DNA from: Altererythrobacter epoxidivorans
Lineage (GTDB): Bacteria; Pseudomonadota; Alphaproteobacteria; Sphingomonadales; Sphingomonadaceae
Reading direction: 5' to 3'
DNA length: 64,000 nt
Assembly: GCF_001281485.1 (NCBI RefSeq)
Contig: NZ_CP012669.1
Coordinates: forward strand, 1,674,001 to 1,738,000
Positions 17,562 through 25,825 of this stretch are shown here, piece after piece. A program made the translations under genes and the position numbers. The notes beneath the pieces were generated by a model that had not been told where the DNA came from, ran no database searches, and saw only the letters and a list, made by a program, of their open reading frames with translations. The first letter of the stretch is position 1. Every line of letters begins with the position of its first letter.

Positions 17562-18714
17562 TGGTCAAACCCTTGGGACGCTCGCCGTAAATGGCGGCAC
17601 AGCTCTCGATCGCGAAACTGTCGCTCATCCCCGCAATGAAATCGGCGATCACGCGGCTGCGCGCAGGATCGTGTTCGGGAAGACGGTCCAACCAGTCCTT
17701 AGGCATCAACTGTGCGTCCTGCGCATAGGCGGCAAACAGGCGCGCCACGACATCGCGGGCACGCTCGGCAGCGGCAATCTGTTCGGGATGATAGTAGAGT
17801 CTTTCGTACATGAACTTCTTCAGACCGCGCTCTTCCTGTGCGAGCGAAGGAGAGAAGCCGCCCAGTTGCCGCCCGGCATCGCGCACTTCCGCGATAGAGC
17901 CGATCCCTTTTACCTGCTCGCTCGTGTGCTGGATCACATCGTTGACCATCAGGCCGATCTGGTCGCGCACGAGTTCGCGCAATTGCCTGTCGCGCGGGGC
18001 GTTGGGGAAGCGTTTTTCGACGGCACGCCACTGGTCTGCGAGGAAATCGACGGTCAGCAGGTCGTCCAGCTCCAGAAAGCCTGCCCTGAGCCCATCGTCG
18101 ATGTCGTGATTGTCGTAGGCGATATCGTCTGCAACCGCCGCGATCTGCGCCTCCAGCGACGCATATTGACCGAGGTCTAGCGGGAATTCGGCATCGAGCT
18201 CTGCCAAGGCCCAGTTGGGAGCGATAACCGGTCCATTGTGCTTTGCCAGGCCTTCGAGCAGGTCCCAGCTGAGATTGAGGCCATCGTGTTCCGGATAAGG
18301 GCTTTCGAGGTGCATCACCGTGCGCAGCGCCTGGGCATTGTGATCGAAGCCGCCGTGGCGGGCCATCGCTTCGGACAGCGCCGATTCCCCGGCATGGCCG
18401 AACGGCGGATGGCCCAGGTCGTGTGCCAGGCACAATGCCTCGGTCAGGTCCTCGTCGAGGCCGAGTACACGCGCAATGACGCGCCCGATCTGGGCAACTT
18501 CCAGGCTATGGGTCAGCCGGGTGCGATAGTGATCGCCCTCGGGCGCGATGAAGACCTGTGTTTTCGAGCGAAGCCGGCGAAAACTCATCGAATGGATAAT
18601 CCGGTCGCGGTCGCGCTGGAATTCGCTACGTGGTCCACGCGACCCACCGCTGCCGAGGGAGTATTGGCGACCGCGCGGAGCGGCGGGATCGGCTGCGTAA
18701 GGTGCCCTCGTCAT
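17554..18714 (-). CDS. dgt: Deoxyguanosinetriphosphate triphosphohydrolase-like protein
   Basis: 386 residues from ATG 18714 (MTRAPYAADPAAPRGRQYSL); the longer frame to 18771 adds unrelated residues. HD-domain metal ligands: His69 in RTRLTHSLEVAQIGR, His98-Asp99 in AHDLGHPPFGHAG, and Asp in VADDIAYDNHDIDDG. The SFRRLRSKTQVF nucleotide-binding segment is typical. The family cleaves dNTPs to nucleoside and triphosphate. It is the first gene of a two-gene overlap with the NAD(P)-binding protein. Confidence 0.93.
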   Translation of the reverse strand: MTRAPYAADPAAPRGRQYSLGSGGSRGPRSEFQRDRDRIIHSMSFRRLRSKTQVFIAPEGDHYRTRLTHSLEVAQIGRVIARVLGLDEDLTEALCLAHDLGHPPFGHAGESALSEAMARHGGFDHNAQALRTVMHLESPYPEHDGLNLSWDLLEGLAKHNGPVIAPNWALAELDAEFPLDLGQYASLEAQIAAVADDIAYDNHDIDDGLRAGFLELDDLLTVDFLADQWRAVEKRFPNAPRDRQLRELVRDQIGLMVNDVIQHTSEQVKGIGSIAEVRDAGRQLGGFSPSLAQEERGLKKFMYERLYYHPEQIAAAERARDVVARLFAAYAQDAQLMPKDWLDRLPEHDPARSRVIADFIAGMSDSFAIESCAAIYGERPKGLTNV

Positions 18715-18798
18715 CGGGTAGCGGATTAGTGGAGCGTCGCCGCGCCGACAACCGGAACAATCGGGCAACACTGCAGCTCATCGCCAGAAATGGAAAGG

Positions 18799-18824
18799 GT
18801 CGCTTTCCCCAAGGGGAGAGCGAC
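18799..18824. other. Imperfect hairpin in a 298-base gene-free region (18715-19012)
   Basis: GTCGCTTTCCCC, loop AA, GGGGAGAGCGAC: 11 of 12 pairs plus one G-T. No T run follows. A short palindrome AAGAGCTCTT lies just downstream at about 18847. The rest of 18715-19012, which holds the promoter of dgt and the 3' side of the racemase gene, shows no convincing ORF or known RNA. Confidence 0.4.
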
Positions 18825-19012
18825 CCGACTGAACCAAGCGATCCGAAGAGCTCTTTTGAGCTTCATGTACGCGCCATGCGAAGCGCGGTATTCGTCATTT
18901 CGTAATCAAGATGTCACGAATTGGAAGCGCGACTTGTAAAAAATCGACAGGTTGTTTTCTGAAAGAGGTGATCCGTGGCATAAGTCGCCCCAGCACCCTC
19001 CACATCAGCAGT

Positions 19013-19708
19013 TCATTCCTTGCCCAAGATCCATTCGGCCGCCGCGTCGCAATGAATCCGCGTGCTGTCATAGATCGGCAGGATGTTGGCATCGACATCG
19101 ACCACAAGATCCAGTTCGGTGCAGGCGAGCACGATCGCCCGAGCCCCTTCCTGTTCCTTGCGCGTGATGATCGTGCGCAGCGTCCTTTCGGCGGCGCGCG
19201 TTACCTTCCCCACCATCAGTTCCTCGTAAATGATGCGGTCGATCGCCTCCACATTGCTCATGTCGGGAGGCAGGAGATCGACACCATGCGCGACGAGCCG
19301 CTTGCGATAAAAGCTTTCGGTCATGACATTGCGCGTTCCGATCAGGGCCGCGCTCTCGCAGCCGTCGGCATGCATCCGGGCGCCTACGCAATCGGCGATG
19401 TGGAGGATGGGAATATCAACCGCGTCCGCAACCTGGTCGTAGATCCTGTGCATGGAATTGGCGCAGATGATCAGCCCTTCGGCTCCGGCCTTTTCGAGCC
19501 GAGAAGCACTCTCCGCCAGGACGCTGCCCGCCCGTTGCCAGTCGGCATCTTCGCGAAGGCCGTAAAGCTCCTGGAAATCGAGGCTTTCGATCAAAAGCGG
19601 CGCGCTTGCCTTGGGGGCGGACCTTTTCTGGATCGAACGGTTGATGCAGTCATAATAAACGGCGGTAGAGACCCAGCTCATACCGCCAATCATGCCGAGT
19701 TTTCGCAC
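19013..19708 (-). CDS. Aspartate/glutamate racemase family protein
   Basis: 231 residues from GTG 19708; ATG 19693 is an alternative. Cofactor-independent racemases use two cysteines; both are present, Cys82 in ICANSMH and Cys196 in LACTELD. The N-terminal GMIGGMSWVSTAVYY is typical of the YgeA/RacX-like subgroup. It probably racemises aspartate, glutamate or another amino acid in the cytoplasm. It stands alone, with its own upstream region 19709-19865. Confidence 0.9.
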   Translation of the reverse strand: MRKLGMIGGMSWVSTAVYYDCINRSIQKRSAPKASAPLLIESLDFQELYGLREDADWQRAGSVLAESASRLEKAGAEGLIICANSMHRIYDQVADAVDIPILHIADCVGARMHADGCESAALIGTRNVMTESFYRKRLVAHGVDLLPPDMSNVEAIDRIIYEELMVGKVTRAAERTLRTIITRKEQEGARAIVLACTELDLVVDVDANILPIYDSTRIHCDAAAEWILGKE

Positions 19709-19865
19709 TAAAACCCCTTCCGTCTATTCCCCCTCGCAGCCGCTTTTATGCATGCATCGTCACGAGCGTCCAGAGCCAAGGATTTTCCGAGGCATTTTCT
19801 GATCTTGGTTGTTTAACGGGGAATTAGTGAGGGCGGCCCGCACGCGCAGCGCACGTGCGGAAAGA

Positions 19866-20876
19866 TCACTTCTGCATCTGCGCGATCCAGCGGCGCACAA
19901 CGTCCAGCCCTTCGCTATCGACGGTCGATTTGCCCAGTTCGGGCATCGCCACACCCGGTTCTGGCGACCCCATGCGAAAGGTCAGGATAGAGTCATCCGG
20001 ATCGCCCGGGACGATATCGAATTCATGACCACCCGATCCCCGTCCCGCTGCAACCGGACGTTTGAAGATGCCGATGGCATGGGGATCGTGCTGCTCCCAG
20101 CGCAGGTCGAGCCCGGAATTGGAGGCCGTGGCTCCCGGTTGGTGACAATGGGCGCAATTGGTCTCGAGATATCCGCGAGCTGCAGCATCGATCGGGACCG
20201 ATGCCCTCTCCTCCCACAAGGGGATACGGGCGGCGAGTTCGGGTGCCTCGTCCAACTTGCCCAATCCGACAAAGTCGTCGAGCCAGTCGGCGGAAAGATT
20301 GCGCGCCTTCGGCCCGATCGGCACAACCTCGCCATTCAATCCGTGGCATTCCTTGCACTGGTTCTTGTTCGGAATCCGGTAGCTGATGGTCTGCCCCGAA
20401 GGCGTGGTTACAGGCAGCCGCCCTCCGGCAACCGCCAGCACCGCTTCGGTCTGCTGGTCGTTCCAGCGATAGGGCAAGGCAACCCAACCGTCGGTGCGAT
20501 GGAGCAGCACACGCGTTTCGATCAAGCGACGGCCATTCCCCTCGCCGAACGCGAAAGTCTTGATCAGCGCGCTGCCCACCGGGAGAGCGAGCAAGCCTTC
20601 GCCCCTTGCCTTCGCCACCTTGCCGCCAGGCACATAGACGAAGCGCAATTTTTCAGCGCCATCCGAAAAGAGCGGCGTGTTGAGGCGATAGGGCACTACG
20701 CCCGGGCTGGGCTGCTGCGCTGGCGCGTCGGCGAAGAAGCCGAACTCGGAAAGGTTGCGCGGCAGGTCGAGCCCGCTGACCGCTGTATCGTCCACCGCCG
20801 TCTGGGGATTGGCCCGCACCGTGACCGCGCCGAGCAAGGCGGCGACCGCAAGGCCGGCAAGTACACCTGCCTTCAT
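19866..20876 (-). CDS. SO2930-family diheme c-type cytochrome
   Basis: 336 residues with a signal peptide (MKAGVLAGLAVAALLGAVTVRA). Two heme c motifs: CKECH at 174-178 and CAHCH at 241-245. The N-terminal block LSEFGFFADAPAQQPSPGVV and YRLNTPLFSDGAEKLRFVYVPGG is characteristic of this periplasmic family. It begins 2 bases after the beta-helix gene ends, and these two families are known as a recurrent pair. The electron partner and substrate are unknown. A hairpin without T run (CCGCACG at 19838, CGTGCGG at 19854) lies past the stop. Confidence 0.9.
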   Translation of the reverse strand: MKAGVLAGLAVAALLGAVTVRANPQTAVDDTAVSGLDLPRNLSEFGFFADAPAQQPSPGVVPYRLNTPLFSDGAEKLRFVYVPGGKVAKARGEGLLALPVGSALIKTFAFGEGNGRRLIETRVLLHRTDGWVALPYRWNDQQTEAVLAVAGGRLPVTTPSGQTISYRIPNKNQCKECHGLNGEVVPIGPKARNLSADWLDDFVGLGKLDEAPELAARIPLWEERASVPIDAAARGYLETNCAHCHQPGATASNSGLDLRWEQHDPHAIGIFKRPVAAGRGSGGHEFDIVPGDPDDSILTFRMGSPEPGVAMPELGKSTVDSEGLDVVRRWIAQMQK

Positions 20877-20878
20877 GG

Positions 20879-22081
20879 TCAGATACGGTCGAACAGCCGT
20901 TCCGGCGCGCCGATTTCACCGAATTCCCACGGTTGCCCGTAGGCCGGAAGATCGCCCGGGCCGGGCTGCGCTTCCGCGAGAGGCTGTCCCTGGCGCGTCA
21001 GGTTAAGGGTCCACGAAGAGATCTCGGGCGTTGCAAGCAGTGCGGGATTGTCTTTGTCCTGATTCAGTCCGTCCCACATGATCGGCGGCAGGGCACCACC
21101 GAAGCCCGCCAGCAATTGCTCTGCCCCGTCAAGCTGCGGGTCGGTCGAACCTTCATCGACGTCGTTCTCTGCAATCACGACTTCGCGCGGGAAGGGATTG
21201 TAGCGCGCATCGTCAAACGGCTTCGTATAGGCGGCGATGATGAAGGATGCGGTGGGATTGTCGCGCACGATATTGTCGCTGATCCAGACCTTCTCGTTCG
21301 CCATCACCATGATGCCCGTTCCGCGCCGGACGCCCGCAACGATATTGCCCGGCGGAGCAAAGTTCGCGGTCTTGTTACCCACGACGAGGTTCTGTTTCAG
21401 GATGACATTGCCGCCGCCCATAACTGGCAGGCCGGGCAGGTCGAAGACGAGGATCCCGCCGGTGTTGCGGGTGACAAAGTTGCGCTCCACGATGGCATCG
21501 CGGCTGTTCTCAATCTCGATCCCGGCGACATTGTCGGTCGCGATGGAATCGCGGACCGTGATCTTCTTCGACTGCCCGACATAGATGCCGGCATCGGATG
21601 CGCCCGACACCTCGCAGGCATCGACCAGGATGCCGGTGCTTTCGACCGGATAGATGCCGTAGGCGCCATTGGTGGCTGCCGGACCATTGGTCCAGGTTAC
21701 CCTGATGCGGTGATAGACGATGTCATCCGCACCCTTCGACTTGATCCCGTCACCCTTGGGATTCTCGAGCGCGAAATTGCGCAGCGTCACGCCATCGCTG
21801 GTTACCAGCAGCCCCTCGCCCGCATCACGCTGGCCGGTGAAATCGAGCACCGTCGCTTCCATCCCGGCACCGCGAACGGTGACATTGTCGACATCGAGGC
21901 TGAGCCCGTCGCTGATGGCAAATCGCCCGGCACCGAGAACAATTTCGTCACCGGGTTCGGCAAGGATCAGGGCCTCTTGCAAACGTTCCTGCGCTCCCGC
22001 GCCCGCGGCAACCTCGTGCGTTGCGGCGGCAAGGCTCGATGCGCTCAGCAGCGCAAGGGTGGAAATGACGGTGCGGATCAT
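20879..22081 (-). CDS. Right-handed parallel beta-helix protein paired with the diheme cytochrome
   Basis: 400 residues from ATG 22081, which has GGGAGAG upstream and opens a signal peptide MIRTVISTLALLSASSLAAA. Repeated coil turns are visible (DNVTVRGAGMEATVLDF, EVSGASDAGIYVGQSKKITV, NIVRDNPTASFI). The family accompanies SO2930-type cytochromes and resembles NosD-like, pectate-lyase-fold proteins. It is probably exported to the periplasm or cell surface; carbohydrate binding is possible but not shown. The longer frame to 22180 lacks a signal and is rejected. Confidence 0.87.
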   Translation of the reverse strand: MIRTVISTLALLSASSLAAATHEVAAGAGAQERLQEALILAEPGDEIVLGAGRFAISDGLSLDVDNVTVRGAGMEATVLDFTGQRDAGEGLLVTSDGVTLRNFALENPKGDGIKSKGADDIVYHRIRVTWTNGPAATNGAYGIYPVESTGILVDACEVSGASDAGIYVGQSKKITVRDSIATDNVAGIEIENSRDAIVERNFVTRNTGGILVFDLPGLPVMGGGNVILKQNLVVGNKTANFAPPGNIVAGVRRGTGIMVMANEKVWISDNIVRDNPTASFIIAAYTKPFDDARYNPFPREVVIAENDVDEGSTDPQLDGAEQLLAGFGGALPPIMWDGLNQDKDNPALLATPEISSWTLNLTRQGQPLAEAQPGPGDLPAYGQPWEFGEIGAPERLFDRI

Positions 22082-22136
22082 GGTCGCTCTCCCTTGCAAG
22101 CCATTGTGCCGCAAGGGAGAAAGATTGCAAGCGCCG

Positions 22137-23738
22137 CTAGTCGAGCGCCTTGACGATTTCCTCGACCATTTTCTTCGCATCGGCCAGCAACATCATGGTC
22201 TGGTCCATGTAGAAAACGTCATTATCGACGCCCGCATAGCCCACGCCGCCCATCGAACGCTTGATGAAGAAGACCTGCTTGGCCTTGTCCACGTCGAATA
22301 CGGGCATGCCGTAGATGGGCGAAGACTTGTCGGTCTTGGCCGCAGGGTTCACCACGTCGTTTGCGCCGATGATGAAGGCGACATCGGCCTGCGCGAATTC
22401 GCTGTTGATGTCTTCGAGTTCGAAGACGTTCTCGTAAGGCACCTGCGCTTCGGCCAGCAGCACGTTCATGTGCCCCGGCATGCGCCCGGCGACGGGGTGG
22501 ATGGCGTATTTCACCTCGACGCCCTTTTCCTCGAGGATGTCCGCCATTTCGCGAAGCGCGTGCTGCGCCTGCGCCACAGCCATGCCGTAGCCGGGGATGA
22601 TGATGACCTTTTCCGCCTGTTCGAGCATGAAGGCGGCATCGGCCGCGCTGCCCTGCTTGTAGGGGCGCTGTTCCTTCGCTTCGCCGCCCGCGCCCGAGCC
22701 TGCATCGGCACCGAACCCGCCTGCGATCACGGAGATGAAACTTCGGTTCATCGCGCGGCACATGATGTAGCTGAGGATTGCGCCCGAAGAGCCGACCAGC
22801 GCGCCGGTGATGATCATCGCCGTATTGCCGAGCGTAAAGCCCATCGCCGCTGCGGCCCAGCCCGAATAGCTGTTCAGCATCGAGACCACGACCGGCATGT
22901 CCGCCCCGCCGATGGGGATGATGAGCAGGAAGCCAATGACGAAGGCGAGCACCGTCAGCGCGACGATCAGCGGCATGGTCTCGGCAGGTCCGGCCATGGC
23001 GAACAGTGCGGTCAAAACGATGATCGCAGCGAGCGTGCCGAGGTTGATGACGTGCCGAGCGGGCAGCAGGATCGGCGAACCGCTCATCCGCCCCGACAGC
23101 TTGGCAAAGGCGATGACCGAGCCGGAAAAGGTGATCGCCCCGATCGCGATACCGAGACCCATCTCGACCTTTGAGACTGCGCCTATGCCGGTTTCAGTGA
23201 GCAAGCCGAAAGCCTCAGGGTTGAGATAGGCCGCCCAGCCCACCAGCACCGCGGCAAGGCCGACAAGGCTATGGAAGGCCGCGACCAGCTCGGGCATCGC
23301 GGTCATGGCGATGCGGCGGGCTATGGTGACGCCGATGATTGCACCGATGGCAATAGCAGCGAGAATTTCGCCGATAGACGCCCAATCGGGAGTGATCACA
23401 CCTCCACAAGGTCCTGGCCCGTCGAAGCCAAAGGACCCCGAACAATCTATCGTGCTGGGGTCAATATAGGGCCAATGAGTAACCAACGTCGTCATCACCG
23501 CAATCAGCATACCGATCATGCCGAAGCGGTTGCCCGTCCGGCTCGTCGCGGGCGAGGACAGGCCGCGCAGCGCGAGGATGAAGAAAACGCCCGACACGAG
23601 ATAGGCAAGCGCTACCCACGGGTTCACCGGTGCGTGCGCGGCAGCAGCCTCGCCCACAGTACCCAGAACCTCGCGACCGTTCTCGTCGATGAATTGGAAG
23701 TCGGTGCCCGGAGGCACGGAAAGCGCAGGAACGCCCAT
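22137..23738 (-). CDS. pntB: NAD(P) transhydrogenase subunit beta
   Basis: 533 residues from ATG 23738. It holds the second membrane bundle and the NADP(H)-binding domain III (PGYGMAVAQAQHALREMAD, HPVAGRMPGHMNVLLAEA, GANDVVNP, GMPVFDVDKAKQVFFIKRSM). With PntA it uses the proton motive force to make NADPH from NADH. It is longer than the usual 460-480 residues: about 50 extra N-terminal residues precede the first helix, and a Gly/Cys-containing loop (FGFDGPGPCGGVI) is inserted between helices. The start overlaps the PntAB stop by one base (TGATG). The reading frame continues upstream to 23984, but that part is the PntAB shadow. Confidence 0.95.
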   Translation of the reverse strand: MGVPALSVPPGTDFQFIDENGREVLGTVGEAAAAHAPVNPWVALAYLVSGVFFILALRGLSSPATSRTGNRFGMIGMLIAVMTTLVTHWPYIDPSTIDCSGSFGFDGPGPCGGVITPDWASIGEILAAIAIGAIIGVTIARRIAMTAMPELVAAFHSLVGLAAVLVGWAAYLNPEAFGLLTETGIGAVSKVEMGLGIAIGAITFSGSVIAFAKLSGRMSGSPILLPARHVINLGTLAAIIVLTALFAMAGPAETMPLIVALTVLAFVIGFLLIIPIGGADMPVVVSMLNSYSGWAAAAMGFTLGNTAMIITGALVGSSGAILSYIMCRAMNRSFISVIAGGFGADAGSGAGGEAKEQRPYKQGSAADAAFMLEQAEKVIIIPGYGMAVAQAQHALREMADILEEKGVEVKYAIHPVAGRMPGHMNVLLAEAQVPYENVFELEDINSEFAQADVAFIIGANDVVNPAAKTDKSSPIYGMPVFDVDKAKQVFFIKRSMGGVGYAGVDNDVFYMDQTMMLLADAKKMVEEIVKALD

Positions 23739-24022
23739 CACTTGCGCTCCTTCTTCTTGTACATGGCGAGCATTCGCGCCGTCACTGCAAAGCCGCCGAA
23801 GATGTTCACACTCGCAAGCACGATGCCGAGCAGCCCCAGCCACTTCGCCCCGGGCACATCCGCAGCTGCCGCCGCGATCAGCGCGCCGACGATAATCACC
23901 GAGGAGATCGCATTGGTAACCGCCATCAGCGGCGTGTGCAGCGCGGGCGTGACCGACCAGACCACGTAATAGCCGACGAAACACGCCAGCACGAAAATCG
24001 AAAGGATCGAGATAAAGTCCAT
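23738..24022 (-). CDS. pntAB: NAD(P) transhydrogenase subunit alpha, membrane part
   Basis: 94 residues, three hydrophobic segments, ending in a basic tail MYKKKERK. ALHTPLMAVTNAISSVIIVGAL is the conserved domain II core. This corresponds to the membrane C-terminal part of Escherichia coli PntA, split off as a separate polypeptide as in many alphaproteobacteria. It sits between the small secreted protein and pntB. Confidence 0.95.
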   Translation of the reverse strand: MDFISILSIFVLACFVGYYVVWSVTPALHTPLMAVTNAISSVIIVGALIAAAAADVPGAKWLGLLGIVLASVNIFGGFAVTARMLAMYKKKERK

Positions 24023-24023
24023 G

Positions 24024-24401
24024 TCAGTCCCCGGTTACCGGTCTCTTGGCAGTCCACGGCAGCACGAAACTGCGGCCCTCTGACCAGGTCTGCCCGATCA
24101 TGTTGCCATCCACGAGGCACGCCGAGGTATGATAATACCCGCTGCCGTCGGTGGTACGGAAGGCAACACAGGTCCTGCCCTGTGCCGTTCCCGCTTTTCC
24201 AGCAAGAATTTCGCTGTTGTAGAAACTGCCGCCAACGGAGCCGTCGTTGCCGACAGTTAGCACCATCGGCTGAGAATAGGATTGGTCGTCGAGGTTCAAC
24301 CTCAAGTTGACGGTCCATGCGCCCGAAAGCGCCTCGGCACGCTCTTCAGCAGGCGTTGCCGCCACTAGCATCAAAGCCATGAGCGGAAGCAGAGCCCTCA
24401 A
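24024..24401 (-). CDS. Small secreted protein of unknown function inside the pnt operon
   Basis: 125 residues if translated from TTG 24401, whose TTGA overlaps the pntAA stop; ATG 24380 is an alternative. The TTG start yields a good signal peptide (MRALLPLMALMLVAATPA). The mature part is short and beta-rich (GAWTVNLRLNLDDQSYSQP, GSVGGSFYNSEILAGKAG, two Cys in GRTCVAFRT and TSACLVDG) and resembles small secreted lipocalin- or AprI-like barrels, though I do not recognise a family. Its gene separates pntAA from pntAB, with 1 base to the latter. The long reading frame upstream to 25256 is a shadow of pntAA. Confidence 0.75.
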   Translation of the reverse strand: MRALLPLMALMLVAATPAEERAEALSGAWTVNLRLNLDDQSYSQPMVLTVGNDGSVGGSFYNSEILAGKAGTAQGRTCVAFRTTDGSGYYHTSACLVDGNMIGQTWSEGRSFVLPWTAKRPVTGD

Positions 24402-25519
24402 CCCGCCAGCCTCTCGTTCACGACCTTGCCGCCCTGCGTCAAACGCACGGCATTGCCGATCTCCTCGTCGAGCACAGGCTTGCCCGCTTCCTTGTCCCAG
24501 AAGGCGGAGAGGAAATTGAAGTGGTTGCGAGCAAACAGCGCCGAAGCGTCCGCCGCAAGATGGCCCGGCGTGTTCGAATAACCGACGATCTTCACGCCAT
24601 GTTTCACGACCACCTGGTCGGCCACAGAGCCTTCGACGTTGCCGCCCTGGGCCACCGCGAGGTCGAAAATCACGCTGCCGGGCTTCATCGTCGCAATCTG
24701 CGCGTCCGAGATCAGCCGCGGCGCGGCCCTGCCCGGAATGAGCGCAGTGGTGATCACGATGTCCTGCTTGGCGATGTGGCCGGACACCAGCTCGGCCTGC
24801 GCCTTCTGGTATTCCTCGCTCATTTCGGTGGCGTAACCACCCGAGCCTTCGCCCTCGATCCCTTCGACGCTTTCGACGAAAATCGGCTTGGCGCCGAGCG
24901 ATTGGATCTGTTCTTTCGTCGCGCTGCGAACGTCGGTCGCCGAAACCTGCGCACCCAGACGCTTGGCCGTCGCTATCGCCTGAAGCCCTGCAACGCCCAC
25001 GCCCATGACGAAAACCTTGGCCGCCTGCACCGTGCCGGCAGCGGTCATCATCATCGGGAAGGCGCGGCCATATTCGTTCGCTGCGACCAGCACCGCCTTG
25101 TAGCCAGCGAGGTTCGACTGGCTGGAAAGCACGTCCATGCTCTGCGCACGGGTGATGCGCGGCATGAATTCCATTGAAAGCGCCTCGAAACCGGCCTTTG
25201 CATAGGCATCGACCGTGTCGCGCCGTGTGAATGGATCGAACAGCGCTGCGACCCACGCCCCTGCATTCGCGCCTGCCAGATCGGCAACATCCGGTGCCTG
25301 AATGCCGAGCACGATGTCGGCGCCCTTCACCACGTCCTTCGCACCGGCGACGGATGCTCCCGCCTCAGCATAGGCCGCATCGGTGATCGAGGCGCCTTCG
25401 CCTGCCCTACTCTCGACGGCTACTTCGGCGCCCAGGCCGATGAATTTCTTCACCGTTTCGGGCGTGGCGGCAACGCGCTGCTCACCGGCAGCGCGTTCTT
25501 TCAGGATAGCGATCCGCAA
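24398..25519 (-). CDS. pntAA: NAD(P) transhydrogenase subunit alpha, NAD(H)-binding part
   Basis: 373 residues from TTG 25519 (MRIAILKERAAGEQRVAATP, the family N terminus). It is the soluble NAD(H) domain I, related to alanine dehydrogenase: MSVDVLSSQ-type region as SMDVLSSQSNLAGYKAV, the Rossmann loop VMGVGVAGLQAIATAKRLG, and VITTALIPGRAAPRLI. It is the first transhydrogenase gene in the operon, 13 bases after the CoxIV gene. The TTG start lacks a good ribosome site, so translation may be coupled or weak. Confidence 0.95.
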   Translation of the reverse strand: MRIAILKERAAGEQRVAATPETVKKFIGLGAEVAVESRAGEGASITDAAYAEAGASVAGAKDVVKGADIVLGIQAPDVADLAGANAGAWVAALFDPFTRRDTVDAYAKAGFEALSMEFMPRITRAQSMDVLSSQSNLAGYKAVLVAANEYGRAFPMMMTAAGTVQAAKVFVMGVGVAGLQAIATAKRLGAQVSATDVRSATKEQIQSLGAKPIFVESVEGIEGEGSGGYATEMSEEYQKAQAELVSGHIAKQDIVITTALIPGRAAPRLISDAQIATMKPGSVIFDLAVAQGGNVEGSVADQVVVKHGVKIVGYSNTPGHLAADASALFARNHFNFLSAFWDKEAGKPVLDEEIGNAVRLTQGGKVVNERLAG

Positions 25520-25532
25520 GGGCTATCGCCGC

Positions 25533-25655
25533 TTAGTCGGCAATCAGGACGACTACGACGAGAGTGATGACCGCGATGAGCGGCACCGTCCATTTGAGGC
25601 TGGCGATGAAGCTGTCGTACATCTTTTCAGCCGATTTCATATCCTGCGAAGCCAT
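25533..25655 (-). CDS. aa3-type cytochrome oxidase subunit IV
   Basis: 40 residues from ATG 25655: MASQDMKSAEKMYDSFIASL, then one membrane helix (WTVPLIAVITLVVVVLIAD). This is the short bacterial CoxIV of alphaproteobacterial aa3 oxidases. AGGGATAA lies 6 bases upstream of the start. A longer frame to 25748 has no match. It leads the pnt operon and is far from any oxidase core genes in this window. Confidence 0.85.
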   Translation of the reverse strand: MASQDMKSAEKMYDSFIASLKWTVPLIAVITLVVVVLIAD

Positions 25656-25825
25656 GATTATCCCTGTAGTGAAGGCAAAAACTGGCGTCGGTCTATCGCG
25701 CATTCCGGCCAACCTCAAGTGACCATGCAGCCGGACAGGCGATAGCATCCTTATCAGCCTTAATAGGCTCTTTACTCCTCACCGTTAAAGCTGACCGCGT
25801 TTCACATCGGGACGGTTTGAGGGAT

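Noticed and set aside
18799..18824. Hairpin as terminator
   Set aside because: No T run on either strand and not placed after a gene end; kept as a structure only.
23738..23984. N-terminal extension of PntB to residue 615
   Set aside because: This part is the pntAB coding sequence read in another frame.
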